40,187 nt of DNA from SW-4-43-9 sp047617985 (GCA_047617985.1 JBLGBS010000005.1:1-40187); one strand, 5' to 3'. Counted from the stretch's first letter, positions 22,941-31,557 are shown. Numbers and translations are program-made. The notes: generated by a model from the sequence alone, not told the origin.

Positions 22941-23183
22941 TTAAAGCTGATCCTCAATTTCGTCAAACCACTCCTTCGCAGTCTCAATCGCGTCTTCAAT
23001 TACCTGCTCAGGGTTGTCTGCTTCAACTACAAGGTTTGATTCTCCTCCGAGCGGGTGTCCTGTGTCGTAAGCTGCTTCTCCGCCGTTTTCCCATACTGCT
23101 TTCCTGATCAGGTTTGCAACTGTGTGGTTCTGGTTGACATTTATTACAAGTCTTCCATCTTTTTCGACTGTATCAAGTTCCAT
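22941..23183 (-). CDS. rpoL: RNA polymerase subunit L (Rpo11/RpoL)
   Basis: An 80-residue subunit, the Rpb11/alpha-N-terminal-like partner of Rpo3. NQNHTVANLIRKAVWENGGE (18-37) and YDTGHPLGGESNLVVEAD (39-56) are the dimerisation hallmarks, followed by the amphipathic helix VIEDAIETAKEWFDEIEDQL. It is needed for polymerase assembly. It is flanked by the methyltransferase gene (17 nt upstream) and DUF99. Confidence 0.93.
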   Translation of the reverse strand: MELDTVEKDGRLVINVNQNHTVANLIRKAVWENGGEAAYDTGHPLGGESNLVVEADNPEQVIEDAIETAKEWFDEIEDQL

Positions 23184-23200
23184 AATGTTATACCTCGAGG

Positions 23201-23800
23201 CTAATCTTTTTTACTGGTTATGAGAACTCCGACCTCAATCTCCTGAGATTCCTCGGTGTGGAATCCGTAAGTTGCGGGAAGCGAAATCTGGTAATCCTCC
23301 CAGGCCTGGAGCTCATGACCGGAGTTCGCGACAAAATCTTTTATAGCTTCCTTCCGACCGCCGTATATAACCGAATAAACGTTCTCACCGGCTGAAACAG
23401 CTTTTTCCAGGAATTTCATTCCCTCCTCAGAGTGAACGGAGAAAGGAGGGTTCATTAAAACAGTTTCATACTCGCCCTGGATTTCGGAAATATCACTTTC
23501 TACAAACTCAATGAAATCTGACACATCGGCACTTTCAGCGTTCTGCTCCGCAATCCTTAGTGCCTCCTCATCCTTTTCCACAGCAGTAACATCCGCACCG
23601 AGGAGAGCAGCTCCTACAGCGAAAATACCTGTGCCTGTTCCCAGATCCAGAACCTTCTTTCCGTCGATGTCACCCTGCATATAAGCGCTGTGAAGAATAT
23701 CAGCTGCAAGTTCAGGCGGTGTCATGTACTGCTCCAGCGAAATCTTTGGATCCTGAAACCCTTCTAACCTGGAGAGCTCCATCGCGATTTTCGCTTTCAT
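23201..23800 (-). CDS. METTL5-like N6-adenine methyltransferase
   Basis: A 199-residue Rossmann-fold methyltransferase. The N-terminus KISLEQYMTPPELAADIL and the SAM loop VLDLGTGTGIFAVGAALLG (about 49-67) precede the acidic motif VTAVEKDEEAL and the catalytic NPPF (about 116-119 in VLMNPPFSVHSEEG). This pattern matches the METTL5/HemK-like family that methylates adenine, in METTL5 an rRNA adenine. The target here is inferred to be rRNA but is not proven. Its ATG overlaps the stop of the PP2C-like gene (ATGA, 23797-23800). Confidence 0.87.
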   Translation of the reverse strand: MKAKIAMELSRLEGFQDPKISLEQYMTPPELAADILHSAYMQGDIDGKKVLDLGTGTGIFAVGAALLGADVTAVEKDEEALRIAEQNAESADVSDFIEFVESDISEIQGEYETVLMNPPFSVHSEEGMKFLEKAVSAGENVYSVIYGGRKEAIKDFVANSGHELQAWEDYQISLPATYGFHTEESQEIEVGVLITSKKD

Positions 23801-24669
23801 TCTCCAAACCTTATGTCAACTACTGCAGCGTCATCGCTTTTCTTGAGAGCATCGATATCCTCCCTGTTTTCTTCCTGTCTAAGCTCGTCCAGAGCCTTCT
23901 CAACACCCTTTTCCTTCAGAAACTCCATAACCCCAGGCTCATCGATACCGAAGAGACGTTTCATCCTCACAGTTCCACCATCAGTGCTCATAACAACTCT
24001 TTCAACTTCTTCCCGACTGTAAGACTCTTTCTTACCAAGTTTCTCAACGACTAAAGGGTTAAAGCTCATGTTTGGATAGGTACCAGGAAGGTTATGGGCG
24101 GATCTATGTCTGCTGACTATATTTTTTACTTCCTCCGATTCTCTACCGTATTTCTCGATGTAATCATCTCTAAGCTGATCGAACTTCCCGTGGATATCAT
24201 TAGAGTGCAGTTCAAGATCCTGACGTCTTTTGATATAAGTCTCGACGTCCCCTACATGAATTAATTCAACTTTTTCTTCATCCCATCTGACCATCGATCC
24301 AACAGCGGCAGGAACTGTTTCCGCTCTCTGGAGCGTTGTATCTCCACCTGATAAGTATTCTCGGGCATTCTTCTCCGCTTCATCTTCAAATCTGTCCCAG
24401 ACCCGACCTATCACCGATTTCAGGACTTTTTCCAGATCAGTATCCGGATTCTCCTCTAGAACCTTCTGTACTTCTTCTCCAAAAAATTCTACGTACCTCT
24501 GCCCGCCGGTAAGTTCTTCGGTTGCTCCAAAATCACCTTCAGTTCCACTGGTTCCATCAAGCACCAAAACTGCTTTAAAACCGCTTTCTGGGCCTATCCA
24601 CAGATAGTCCTCATTCTCTCCAGGCGAACCTGCCTCTGCTACATACCGGATTTCAGGATTTTTGGGCAT
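23797..24669 (-). CDS. PP2C-like protein phosphatase
   Basis: A 290-residue protein with PP2C (PPM) metal-binding motifs in order: GENEDYLWIG (17-26), VLVLDGTSG (about 35-43), VELIHVGDVETYIKRR (about 133-148), VVMSTDGGTVRM (about 225-236) and SDDAAVVDIRF near the C-terminus. PP2C enzymes remove phosphate from Ser/Thr. A helical insert (about 150-215) and a C-terminal helical block (about 240-275) enlarge the domain. It is translationally coupled to the methyltransferase and upstream of rpoL. Substrates are unknown. Confidence 0.82.
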   Translation of the reverse strand: MPKNPEIRYVAEAGSPGENEDYLWIGPESGFKAVLVLDGTSGTEGDFGATEELTGGQRYVEFFGEEVQKVLEENPDTDLEKVLKSVIGRVWDRFEDEAEKNAREYLSGGDTTLQRAETVPAAVGSMVRWDEEKVELIHVGDVETYIKRRQDLELHSNDIHGKFDQLRDDYIEKYGRESEEVKNIVSRHRSAHNLPGTYPNMSFNPLVVEKLGKKESYSREEVERVVMSTDGGTVRMKRLFGIDEPGVMEFLKEKGVEKALDELRQEENREDIDALKKSDDAAVVDIRFGE

Positions 24670-24736
24670 GCTAAATGATTATCTTGAAGCTATTTCAAGC
24701 TTTACAGTAGAAAGGTTTTTCACCCCGAGGGCAGGG

Positions 24737-24744
24737 ATTTAAGA
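24737..24744 (+). promoter_or_regulatory. TATA-like box for the XPB gene
   Basis: The sequence atttaaga is centred about 26 nt before the XPB ATG (24767). The spacing fits a leaderless transcript. Inferred from position and composition only. Confidence 0.45.
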
Positions 24745-24766
24745 CTTGCGGTTTATCTAACAAGGC

Positions 24767-26428
24767 ATGCCCGACGAAAATAATTTTATCGACCCGGAAG
24801 AACTTGAAGAACTCTCTAAAGAAGAACTGGTTGAAAGGATAGCTGAACTCCAGGAAGAGGTTAGAAAGGAGAAAGCAGTGTTCTTCGAACCTCAGAGAGA
24901 AATTATTCTTTCCAGCCCTGAGCAGGAAACACTGAATGAAATATCTGAAATCGCTCACATGGATACTTCGAGCGGACAGCACTACAAGTTCAAGGTCAAG
25001 CAGATGGATATCTGGAACTCCGATCTCTCCCTCGAGGAGATGAAGGAGAAATATACAAGAATTCTAGGAAGCTACCCGAACTTCCTGAACTGGCTTGAAA
25101 GAACCTACGAGAGACAGGAAATCTTCTCAATCGAGCACAAAGGAACATACCATACTTTAGAGGCAACCGATGAAGAACGGATGGAGTGGGCCAGAAGCAT
25201 TGATGATGTAAGGGAAAACCTGTCCGTCGACCTGACAGACAAGAAATCAAGAATTGCAATGGGAGCTAAATCCCGGGCAAAGATCAAAGAAGTACTACTG
25301 AAGAAAGGATACCCTGTCGAAGACAACTCCAAGTTCAGGGAGGTCGACAAAAGCATAGGATGTGACCTGAAAGGGATCGATCTAAGAGACTACCAGAAAG
25401 AGTACGTTGAAAGAGCGTACGACAAAAAAGCAGCCGTTCTCGCGAACCCTGCCGGTTCCGGGAAAACAGTTACCTCGATCGGTTTAATGGCGAAAGTTGA
25501 CGCACCAACACTTATCCTGGTTCCTCAAAGATCGCTTGTCGGTCAGTGGAAGAGAGAGCTTCTTGACAAAACAACGCTGACAGAGGATCAGATCGGAGAG
25601 TATCACGGCGACGAAAAGCAAATGGGAGATGTAACTTTAGCGACATATCATATGGCCGGAGAGAAAACCTCGCTGTTCCGGAAGGAATGGGGACTAATTA
25701 TTTTCGACGAAGTGCATCACATACCTTCCAAGCTTTTCAGGAAAACCGCTTCCCTCCAGTCAACCCGGAGAATCGGGCTTTCCGCTTCACCAGTAAGAGA
25801 AGACTCCAAGGAAAGAGAAATATTTGCTTTAATCGGCCAGGAGATAGGAGGAGACTGGGCACGGTTCTTCAACCAGGAATATGTCCTCAAACCGGATGTC
25901 GAAATACAGCTGGTCGAGTGGGAGAGCGACTTCTACCGAAACAAATACAACCAGGCCTCCGGCTTCAAGAAATCGATTATCGCCTCCAAGAACCCGGCAA
26001 AAATTCCGGAGATAGAATCACTTCTCGAAAAACATGATGGAGATAAAACCATAATTTTCTGTGACTGGATCGAACAGGGAGAAAAACTGGCAGACGAATT
26101 CGATCTTCCTTTCATTTCCGGAGAGACAGACTTTGATGAAAGAGAGGAGTACTTCGAGAAGTTCAGAAACGACGAGATCAAGACAATCATAGTCTCAAGA
26201 ATCGGCGACGAAGGACTAGACCTTCCGGATGCAGAAGTCGGAATCATCGCCTCAGGCCAGGGAGGAAGCCGAAGACAGGCAACTCAGAGAGCTGGAAGAG
26301 TTATGAGGCCTTTCGGCGATGCACAGGTCTACATCGTTGCTACAAAAGGAAGCAACGAGGAGGACTTTGTGAAAAGACAGGTAGAACACCTGAAGGAGAA
26401 AGGAGTACCTGTAACAGTGGAAGAGTAG
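24767..26428 (+). CDS. XPB/Rad25-type superfamily 2 DNA helicase
   Basis: A 553-residue helicase. A coiled-coil start (residues 9-38) leads to an XPB-type N-terminal region, then Walker A NPAGSGKT (227-234), IFDEVHHIP with DEVH (314-317), GLSASPVRED with the RED motif (344-346) characteristic of XPB, and motif VI region GSRRQATQRAGRVMR. XPB proteins are 3'-5' translocases in repair or transcription-associated unwinding. Archaeal XPB is often followed by the nuclease gene bax1; here an unrelated 122-residue ORF starts right after the stop. The XPB ATG has its own TATA-like box. Confidence 0.92.
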   Translation: MPDENNFIDPEELEELSKEELVERIAELQEEVRKEKAVFFEPQREIILSSPEQETLNEISEIAHMDTSSGQHYKFKVKQMDIWNSDLSLEEMKEKYTRILGSYPNFLNWLERTYERQEIFSIEHKGTYHTLEATDEERMEWARSIDDVRENLSVDLTDKKSRIAMGAKSRAKIKEVLLKKGYPVEDNSKFREVDKSIGCDLKGIDLRDYQKEYVERAYDKKAAVLANPAGSGKTVTSIGLMAKVDAPTLILVPQRSLVGQWKRELLDKTTLTEDQIGEYHGDEKQMGDVTLATYHMAGEKTSLFRKEWGLIIFDEVHHIPSKLFRKTASLQSTRRIGLSASPVREDSKEREIFALIGQEIGGDWARFFNQEYVLKPDVEIQLVEWESDFYRNKYNQASGFKKSIIASKNPAKIPEIESLLEKHDGDKTIIFCDWIEQGEKLADEFDLPFISGETDFDEREEYFEKFRNDEIKTIIVSRIGDEGLDLPDAEVGIIASGQGGSRRQATQRAGRVMRPFGDAQVYIVATKGSNEEDFVKRQVEHLKEKGVPVTVEE

Positions 26429-26797
26429 GTGGTCTTGATCGCAAGCTCTGGTCAATCAGAATATGGTTTCTATATAGATCTGGAAGATGTAGAAGTTACC
26501 TACTCAGTTGAGATAACACCGGAGTCTGGCAGAGCGAGGTCAGGTCGTAGAAGAGATGATCTATGGCACGAATTTAACCATTACCGGGAAGTAAAGATTA
26601 ACGAACTTCATCCCCAACTTTCTAACAGTATTCTAGACAGTACCGGTATTTACCCCTACTCGAAGAGGTCAGAGGTTGAGACAAATTTTCTCTCGAAAAA
26701 CGGATTAGACGCCCTTAGAGTAGCAGACTCAACCAAAGCTCATTACTACTTTCTGGAAGAACCTGACGAGATTTCACCGGATTACCTGAACGACTAA
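26429..26797 (+). CDS. Unknown protein directly after XPB
   Basis: A 122-residue protein starting at a GTG immediately following the XPB stop codon, which suggests translational coupling. The first part is beta-like (YGFYIDLEDVEVTYSVEITP); the middle is basic (GRARSGRRRDDLWHEF) and the end acidic. It is too short for Bax1 and I see no nuclease motif in it. A cofactor of XPB is possible from position only. Confidence 0.58.
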   Translation: MVLIASSGQSEYGFYIDLEDVEVTYSVEITPESGRARSGRRRDDLWHEFNHYREVKINELHPQLSNSILDSTGIYPYSKRSEVETNFLSKNGLDALRVADSTKAHYYFLEEPDEISPDYLND

Positions 26798-26861
26798 GAT
26801 ATATTCCAAAAACCAAAACGAACTTGAAATTAAGGAACTCAAGTTAAAGAGTGGTAAAAAG

Positions 26862-27188
26862 ATGAGTGAAATAGAGGTCTACTACTTTGAAGATGACGAG
26901 TTCAGAAATCCGTCGAACCTCAAAGATGTTCTGGAAGGAGTTGGAGAGAAATCAGATCTTAAGACCTCTATGAGATACGAGATCCGTACATTTGCTGAGG
27001 AAATAAACCAGGGCTGGAAAGAAAGCGAAGTTCTGGATGAAGAAAGCTACATTTTAGACGGAAACAGAACTGCGGAATATCTGGAGACTGAAAAGGGGAT
27101 CTTTGTAGCCTCGGAGTCAAATATTCTTTTTGAAGAAACACACAGTTTAGAGTCCAGAAGCAGGAAATCTGTAGTCAATGGGGAATAG
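26862..27188 (+). CDS. Small acidic protein, unknown
   Basis: A 108-residue acidic protein starting MSEIEVYYFEDDEFRNPSNL, with the segment TSMRYEIRTFAEEINQGW and a Ser/Arg-containing tail. No signal, cysteine or membrane segment is present. AT-rich sequence at 26841-26850 precedes the start. No family is recognised. Confidence 0.55.
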   Translation: MSEIEVYYFEDDEFRNPSNLKDVLEGVGEKSDLKTSMRYEIRTFAEEINQGWKESEVLDEESYILDGNRTAEYLETEKGIFVASESNILFEETHSLESRSRKSVVNGE

Positions 27189-27244
27189 ATGCGGAAAAAA
27201 TAGATCTGCCTCATATTAAAAAATTGGACGGAAAACCTTCTAAC

Positions 27245-28234
27245 ATGACATTAATCAAAGCGGAGAATCTTGACAAGAAGTTCAAGATCTATCAGAGAGG
27301 AGATGGGATAACCGGATACCTGAAATCATTCATCTCTCGTGAATACGAGGAAGTCCACGCTGTCAGAGATCTTAACTTGGAAATCGAGAAAGGTGAGATG
27401 ATCGGCTATATCGGAGCGAACGGTGCCGGAAAGTCGACAACGGTTAAAATGCTGACAGGTATACTTGAGCCTTCAAGCGGTTTAATAGAGGTTGACGGCA
27501 GGAACCCGCATAAAGAGCGAAAGAAGAACGCAATGAATATTGGAGTGGTGTTCGGCCAGAAAACCCAGTTATGGTGGGATCTACCGGTTAAAGAATCTTT
27601 CAAGCTTCTGAAGGAGATTTACGAGGTTTCAGATGAGGATTACGAGGACAGGATTGACGAGTTTGACGAAGTTCTACAGCTCTCCGACTTCTGGGATCAG
27701 CCGGTCAGAAAGCTTTCGCTGGGCCAGAAAATGAGATGCGAGCTCGCAGCAGCGTTTCTCCACCACCCGAAAATAGTCTACCTTGACGAGCCAACGATCG
27801 GCCTGGATGTCGCGGTGAAGGAGAGAATCAGGGATTTTATACGGAAGATGAACGAGGAGAAAGATATTACCGTTATGCTGACAACACATGATATCGGAGA
27901 TATAGAGGATCTGTGTAATAGAATAGTGGTGCTGGATGAGGGAAAGAAGATCTACGATGGGGAACTTGACACTCTTGTGAACCGGTTCACCTCGAGACGG
28001 ATGATACTGGATGTCCGCAATGGAGAAGAGTTTGAGCTGGAAATGGAAGGCGTTCAGGAGGTAGAGAAGCAGGAGGCACATATAGAGATAGTTTTTGATC
28101 GGGAGAAAATTTCGGCCTCCGATCTCATGAGAGAAGTTCTCAACAGATATGAAGTACTTGATTTCCAGATAAGAGAGCCTGATATCGAGACGGTTGTGAA
28201 GAAAATCTACAATGAAGGACTGGAGGAGGAATAG
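27245..28234 (+). CDS. ABC-2 type transporter ATP-binding protein
   Basis: A 329-residue ATPase. I begin at ATG 27245, since an AT-rich box at 27212-27223 lies about 26 nt upstream and MTLIKAENLDKKF is a normal ABC start. Walker A is GANGAGKST, the signature is KLSLGQKMRCELAAA and Walker B is IVYLDEPTIGLD, followed by the switch His in TTHDIGD. The VVFGQKTQLWWDLPVKE segment is typical of the COG4586 group, which pairs with two COG4587/COG3694-type permeases, exactly the two genes that follow. The exported substrate is unknown. Confidence 0.93.
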   Translation: MTLIKAENLDKKFKIYQRGDGITGYLKSFISREYEEVHAVRDLNLEIEKGEMIGYIGANGAGKSTTVKMLTGILEPSSGLIEVDGRNPHKERKKNAMNIGVVFGQKTQLWWDLPVKESFKLLKEIYEVSDEDYEDRIDEFDEVLQLSDFWDQPVRKLSLGQKMRCELAAAFLHHPKIVYLDEPTIGLDVAVKERIRDFIRKMNEEKDITVMLTTHDIGDIEDLCNRIVVLDEGKKIYDGELDTLVNRFTSRRMILDVRNGEEFELEMEGVQEVEKQEAHIEIVFDREKISASDLMREVLNRYEVLDFQIREPDIETVVKKIYNEGLEEE

Positions 28235-28237
28235 GCT

Positions 28238-29026
28238 TTGAATCCCCGAAAGTATCTGGAGTTCACTCTCACAGGTTTCAGAACCTCGCTCGCATACCGG
28301 CTGAACTCTGTTGCATCGCTCGCTAACTCAGTAATTTTTCTGGTTCTTATGTACGCTCTCTGGAGTGCAATCGCAGCCTCTGGCAGACTTGAAGGAGGTT
28401 TGAACCAGGTTCTAACTTATATTGTTCTTGGACAGGTAATCTCAAGCTCTGTATTCATGAACGTGGAAAAGCTTCTCAGCGGAAAGATAAGAGAAGGAAC
28501 AATAGTAAACGAGCTGAAAAGACCGATCTCTCTAAGAGCGCAGATATACTTCCAGATGCTGGGAATTATGCTGTTCAACCTGATTTTTGTAGGACTACCG
28601 ATGCTTCTGATAGGTTTTACTTTCCTGGATCTAAGCTTTCCTGGGCTCTTCCAGACGCTGGTGTTCGGGTTGAGCGTTTTACTGGCGTACAATGTGGTTT
28701 ATGGGCTTTCATACGCAACCTCCATGATAATTTTCTGGACTAAGGTTGGCTGGAGTATAAGAATGATGCGTACAACAGTACAGAGCCTTTTCTCCGGAGT
28801 CTATTTCCCGCTTTACCTTCTTCCGCCTGGTTTGGAAACAGCGTTTAATTTCCTCCCTTTCCAGTCGATGGTCGACGCACCGATATCAATTTTCATGGGA
28901 AGAACGACAGGACTGGAAATCCTGTCAGTGCTCGGAAAACAGGTGGTCTGGATTGTGTTACTGTTAATTTTAGGGGAGTTGATGTGGCTAAAAGCTAAAC
29001 AGAAAATCACGGTTCAGGGAGGATAA
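28238..29026 (+). CDS. ABC-2 family transporter permease (first)
   Basis: A 262-residue membrane protein with about six spans (for example SLANSVIFLVLMYALWSAI, MLGIMLFNLIFVGLPMLLI, VLGKQVVWIVLLLILGELMW). It starts at TTG 28238, three bases after the ATPase stop. A GGAGGAGGA stretch (28221-28229) in the end of the ATPase gene could serve as a ribosome-binding site. It resembles COG4587-type permeases of ABC-2 exporters and should pair with the next permease. Confidence 0.85.
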   Translation: MNPRKYLEFTLTGFRTSLAYRLNSVASLANSVIFLVLMYALWSAIAASGRLEGGLNQVLTYIVLGQVISSSVFMNVEKLLSGKIREGTIVNELKRPISLRAQIYFQMLGIMLFNLIFVGLPMLLIGFTFLDLSFPGLFQTLVFGLSVLLAYNVVYGLSYATSMIIFWTKVGWSIRMMRTTVQSLFSGVYFPLYLLPPGLETAFNFLPFQSMVDAPISIFMGRTTGLEILSVLGKQVVWIVLLLILGELMWLKAKQKITVQGG

Positions 29027-29029
29027 AAA

Positions 29030-29827
29030 ATGGAATTAGCGAAACACCTCAGAATTTACTGGATGTACTTCAGACAGTACTGGAAGTCACGGCTGGTTTA
29101 CAGAACTGATTTCATTCTTGGATTCACCGCCCAGGCAATCAGTTTGACGACCTCTCTGGCATTTCTGACACTGATATTTACACAGGTGGAGAATATTAAC
29201 GGCTGGACTTTCAACCAGATGCTTTTCCTCGCAGGTCTCGGCGGATTTATCATGAATCTTCACCATGTCTTCCTGTTCAACATATACCGGCTGGGCGAGA
29301 CCTTTATCGTGAAGGGAAAAATGGATCGTCTGCTTGTAAGACCGTTAAACCCGCTTTTCCAGATCTACGCTGATGATGTCTCTGACAACAATATTTCCAA
29401 ACTGATAGTCAACGCAGCACTAATCGTTTATGCAGTCTCTCAGATGACACTCCGATTCGGACTTATAGATTTCGTTTATGGCTTTCTGGCTGTAGCAAGC
29501 GGTGTAATGGTGTTTGCCGGAATCTATCTCCTGTTCGCAACTACCGCTTTCTGGACAGGTAAAAGCCGTTCCGCGATGTGGCTGGTTTTCCAGCTCTCCG
29601 ACTTCAGAAAGTATCCATACGGGATCTATCAGGTACCGGTTCAGGTGCTCCTAATCACTCTTGTTCCTCTAGCCTTCGCATCTTTCTTCCCCGCAACCTT
29701 CTTCCTTGGAAAAGAGGGATGGCAGATCTGGCAGATCATATCGCTGATAGCCGGCCCGATCTTCTACCTCTTGGCTTACAGCTTCTGGCGTTTCGGGCTC
29801 TCGAAGTACTCCAGTACCGGTAGCTAA
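29030..29827 (+). CDS. ABC-2 family transporter permease (second)
   Basis: A 265-residue membrane protein with about six spans. The IYWMYFRQYWKSRLVYRTDFIL start and the LVRPLNPLFQIYADDVSDNN segment (about 102-121) are typical of the COG3694 permease partner. It starts 3 nt after the first permease, forming a three-gene ATPase-permease-permease operon. Substrate class cannot be assigned; relatives are described as drug/lipid-type or uncharacterised exporters. Confidence 0.87.
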   Translation: MELAKHLRIYWMYFRQYWKSRLVYRTDFILGFTAQAISLTTSLAFLTLIFTQVENINGWTFNQMLFLAGLGGFIMNLHHVFLFNIYRLGETFIVKGKMDRLLVRPLNPLFQIYADDVSDNNISKLIVNAALIVYAVSQMTLRFGLIDFVYGFLAVASGVMVFAGIYLLFATTAFWTGKSRSAMWLVFQLSDFRKYPYGIYQVPVQVLLITLVPLAFASFFPATFFLGKEGWQIWQIISLIAGPIFYLLAYSFWRFGLSKYSSTGS

Positions 29828-29854
29828 TATATTTTAAGCACATAAATTAAGAAA

Positions 29855-30130
29855 GTGGATCCTGAAGAAACAGACCGCGTGTTTCTTACTGAAGAAGAGG
29901 AACGAGCTGAAACCGCTCTGGAAAGATATCTTGAGAAAAGAAATGGGGAAAGCCGTGAGGCTGACAGCTACCGGTATTTTGTTCTGGAGGATAATGATGA
30001 AATGTTGGTATTGGAAGATGTCAGGAACGGAGATGAACTGGTCTACAATATTGGTTTATACAGGGATGAAATGAAAATAGAAAGAAATGTGGGTGGTGAA
30101 AAAGCCGAAGAACTGCTCACTGATTACTGA
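29855..30130 (+). CDS. Small acidic protein, unknown
   Basis: A 91-residue acidic protein from a GTG start (MDPEETDRVFLTEEEERAET). A helical first half precedes a beta-like second half (YRYFVLEDNDEMLVLEDV, ELVYNIGLYRDEMKIERN). An AT-rich box near 29829-29838 is about 21 nt upstream. Its 3' end overlaps the end of the convergent ppa gene by seven bases. No family is recognised; the GTG start is the weakest part of this call. Confidence 0.5.
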   Translation: MDPEETDRVFLTEEEERAETALERYLEKRNGESREADSYRYFVLEDNDEMLVLEDVRNGDELVYNIGLYRDEMKIERNVGGEKAEELLTDY

Positions 30131-30657
30131 AAGTTTTCTTCGTATAGTTCCTGACTTCTCTCGATTGCTTCGTGTGCTTCTTCTTTTCCGCCCCAGCCTT
30201 CGATCTCGACTTCTTTCTTCGGTTCTAGGTTCTTGTAGGTTGCGAAAAACTCGGCGATCTCCTTCTTTCTATGTTTGTTGACATCGTCAAGATCTTCTAC
30301 ATTGTTCCATCTTGGATCTTCTGTTGGAACTGCGATGATGTTGTCATCCTGTTCCCCATCATCGTCCATGTACAGGATTCCTACCGGTCTTACCTCGATC
30401 ACACATCCTGGGAATGTGGAGTGTGTGGTTAGAACCAGAATATCCATTGGATCTCCATCTTCGTAGTATGCCTGAGGGATGAACCCGTAGTCTCCAGGAT
30501 AGTTGATTGATGCGTAGAGAACTCTGTCAAGCACAACTGATTCTTTGTCCTTGTCGTACTCGTACTTGTTCTGTGTTCCTGTAGGGTTTTCAATTACAGC
30601 GTAGATTTCCTCGGGAGCGTTCGGCCCGGTCTCGTAGTCATGCCACTTGTTTACCAT
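30124..30657 (-). CDS. ppa: Inorganic pyrophosphatase (family I)
   Basis: A 177-residue soluble pyrophosphatase that hydrolyses PPi to drive biosynthesis. Family I motifs are EIYAVIENPTGTQNKYEYDK (17-36), YPGDYGFIPQAYYEDGDPMDILVL (about 53-76, with the metal-binding DGDPMD) and VPTEDPRW (about 108-115). The gene faces away from the glycine-rich gene and appears to share a palindromic GTTTAAAC promoter element (30678-30685) with it. Confidence 0.96.
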   Translation of the reverse strand: MVNKWHDYETGPNAPEEIYAVIENPTGTQNKYEYDKDKESVVLDRVLYASINYPGDYGFIPQAYYEDGDPMDILVLTTHSTFPGCVIEVRPVGILYMDDDGEQDDNIIAVPTEDPRWNNVEDLDDVNKHRKKEIAEFFATYKNLEPKKEVEIEGWGGKEEAHEAIERSQELYEENFQ

Positions 30658-30677
30658 AAAAGCTGGTTAGATGGAAA

Positions 30678-30685
30678 GTTTAAAC
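30678..30685. promoter_or_regulatory. Palindromic GTTTAAAC, candidate shared bidirectional TATA box
   Basis: This 8-bp palindrome is centred about 24 nt from the ppa ATG (30657, minus) and about 25 nt from the glycine-rich gene ATG (30706, plus). Start codons are only 48 bp apart, so one TATA element may serve both directions with leaderless transcripts. The same octamer is found at 35893-35900 between two other divergent starts. Confidence 0.55.
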
Positions 30686-30705
30686 AACTTTGCTGACAAA
30701 CAAGG

Positions 30706-31557
30706 ATGAACAAGTTTAAAGTCGAGCAAAATAGAGAACATTACATGGCACTAGTTCCTCTAGGAGGTAAAACCGGTGGCGGAGACGCCGATCTGTATGG
30801 AAACGGATCGGACGGAGATATAACCTGGAGTTCAAACCAAAATGCCGGAGGTCTTTACCAGACTTCTTCTTTTACCATAACTAGCGGAACGAACATCACT
30901 GTACCTAACTCGGATAAAATTCTTGTAGTGTTCTCAACCGGAAAGATAACAGTTGAAGACAACGTGACTGTCGACGCATCTGGCTCAGGCGGAGCAGGTG
31001 GCGCAGGAGGAATCGGAGGATACAGCGGAGATACAGGATACGGAGATCCCGGAACCGCCGGAGAGTTGGAAGGTGAAGGCTCTGTAAGCGCTCCACAAGG
31101 GCTGGAAGTAGTCGGTATACTCGGAAAGTCGATTGAAGTAGCTCAGAACCAATTACCTCCAGGATCCGGAGGAGACGGAGGGGATGGTGGATACGATGCT
31201 GTAGATCAGTCCTACGGAGAAGGAGGTGGTGGTGATGGAGGCAATGGTGGAGGAGGAGTAGTATTTGTAGCTCCTACCGTGGAACTAGCCAGTTCCGCCT
31301 CAATCAATGTTTCCGGAAATGACGGTCAAGACGGCCAAGATGGTGCAAGCAACGCCAACAACTCACCCGGAGGCGATGGTGGAGACGGCGGTCACGGCGG
31401 AATATTCGGAGTTTTCGGATCAAACCTTCAGGTCAATGCCACAGTTGACAAGTCAGGTGGCGCAGGGGGCGCAGGAGGAACAGGTTATAACGGTGGAGGA
31501 GATGGTTTCAATGGATCAAGTGGCGGAACAGGCTACGAAACCATAAACAACCTGTAA
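30706..31557 (+). CDS. Glycine-rich repeat protein, putative surface or fibre protein
   Basis: A 283-residue protein. The first 85 residues are beta-like (SSFTITSGTNITVPNSDKIL, VFSTGKITVEDNVTVDASG), then Gly-rich runs (GGAGGAGGIGGYSGDTGYGD; GGDGGDGGYDAV; GGDGGDGGHGGIFG) alternate with beta strands. Runs of this kind are known in fibres and in phage adhesins with polyglycine-II packing. No Sec or Tat signal is visible in either possible start (ATG 30706 or 30745), so how it would leave the cell is unclear. I favour 30706 from its promoter spacing. The tip-like Gly-rich architecture is reminiscent of the Tat-signal proteins, but no shared motif is seen. Confidence 0.68.
   Translation: MNKFKVEQNREHYMALVPLGGKTGGGDADLYGNGSDGDITWSSNQNAGGLYQTSSFTITSGTNITVPNSDKILVVFSTGKITVEDNVTVDASGSGGAGGAGGIGGYSGDTGYGDPGTAGELEGEGSVSAPQGLEVVGILGKSIEVAQNQLPPGSGGDGGDGGYDAVDQSYGEGGGGDGGNGGGGVVFVAPTVELASSASINVSGNDGQDGQDGASNANNSPGGDGGDGGHGGIFGVFGSNLQVNATVDKSGGAGGAGGTGYNGGGDGFNGSSGGTGYETINNL

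Noticed and set aside
31241..31510. Possible CRISPR or tandem repeat in the glycine-rich gene
   Set aside because: Repetition comes from Gly/Asp codon runs within an ORF; there are no regularly spaced identical repeats with unique spacers.
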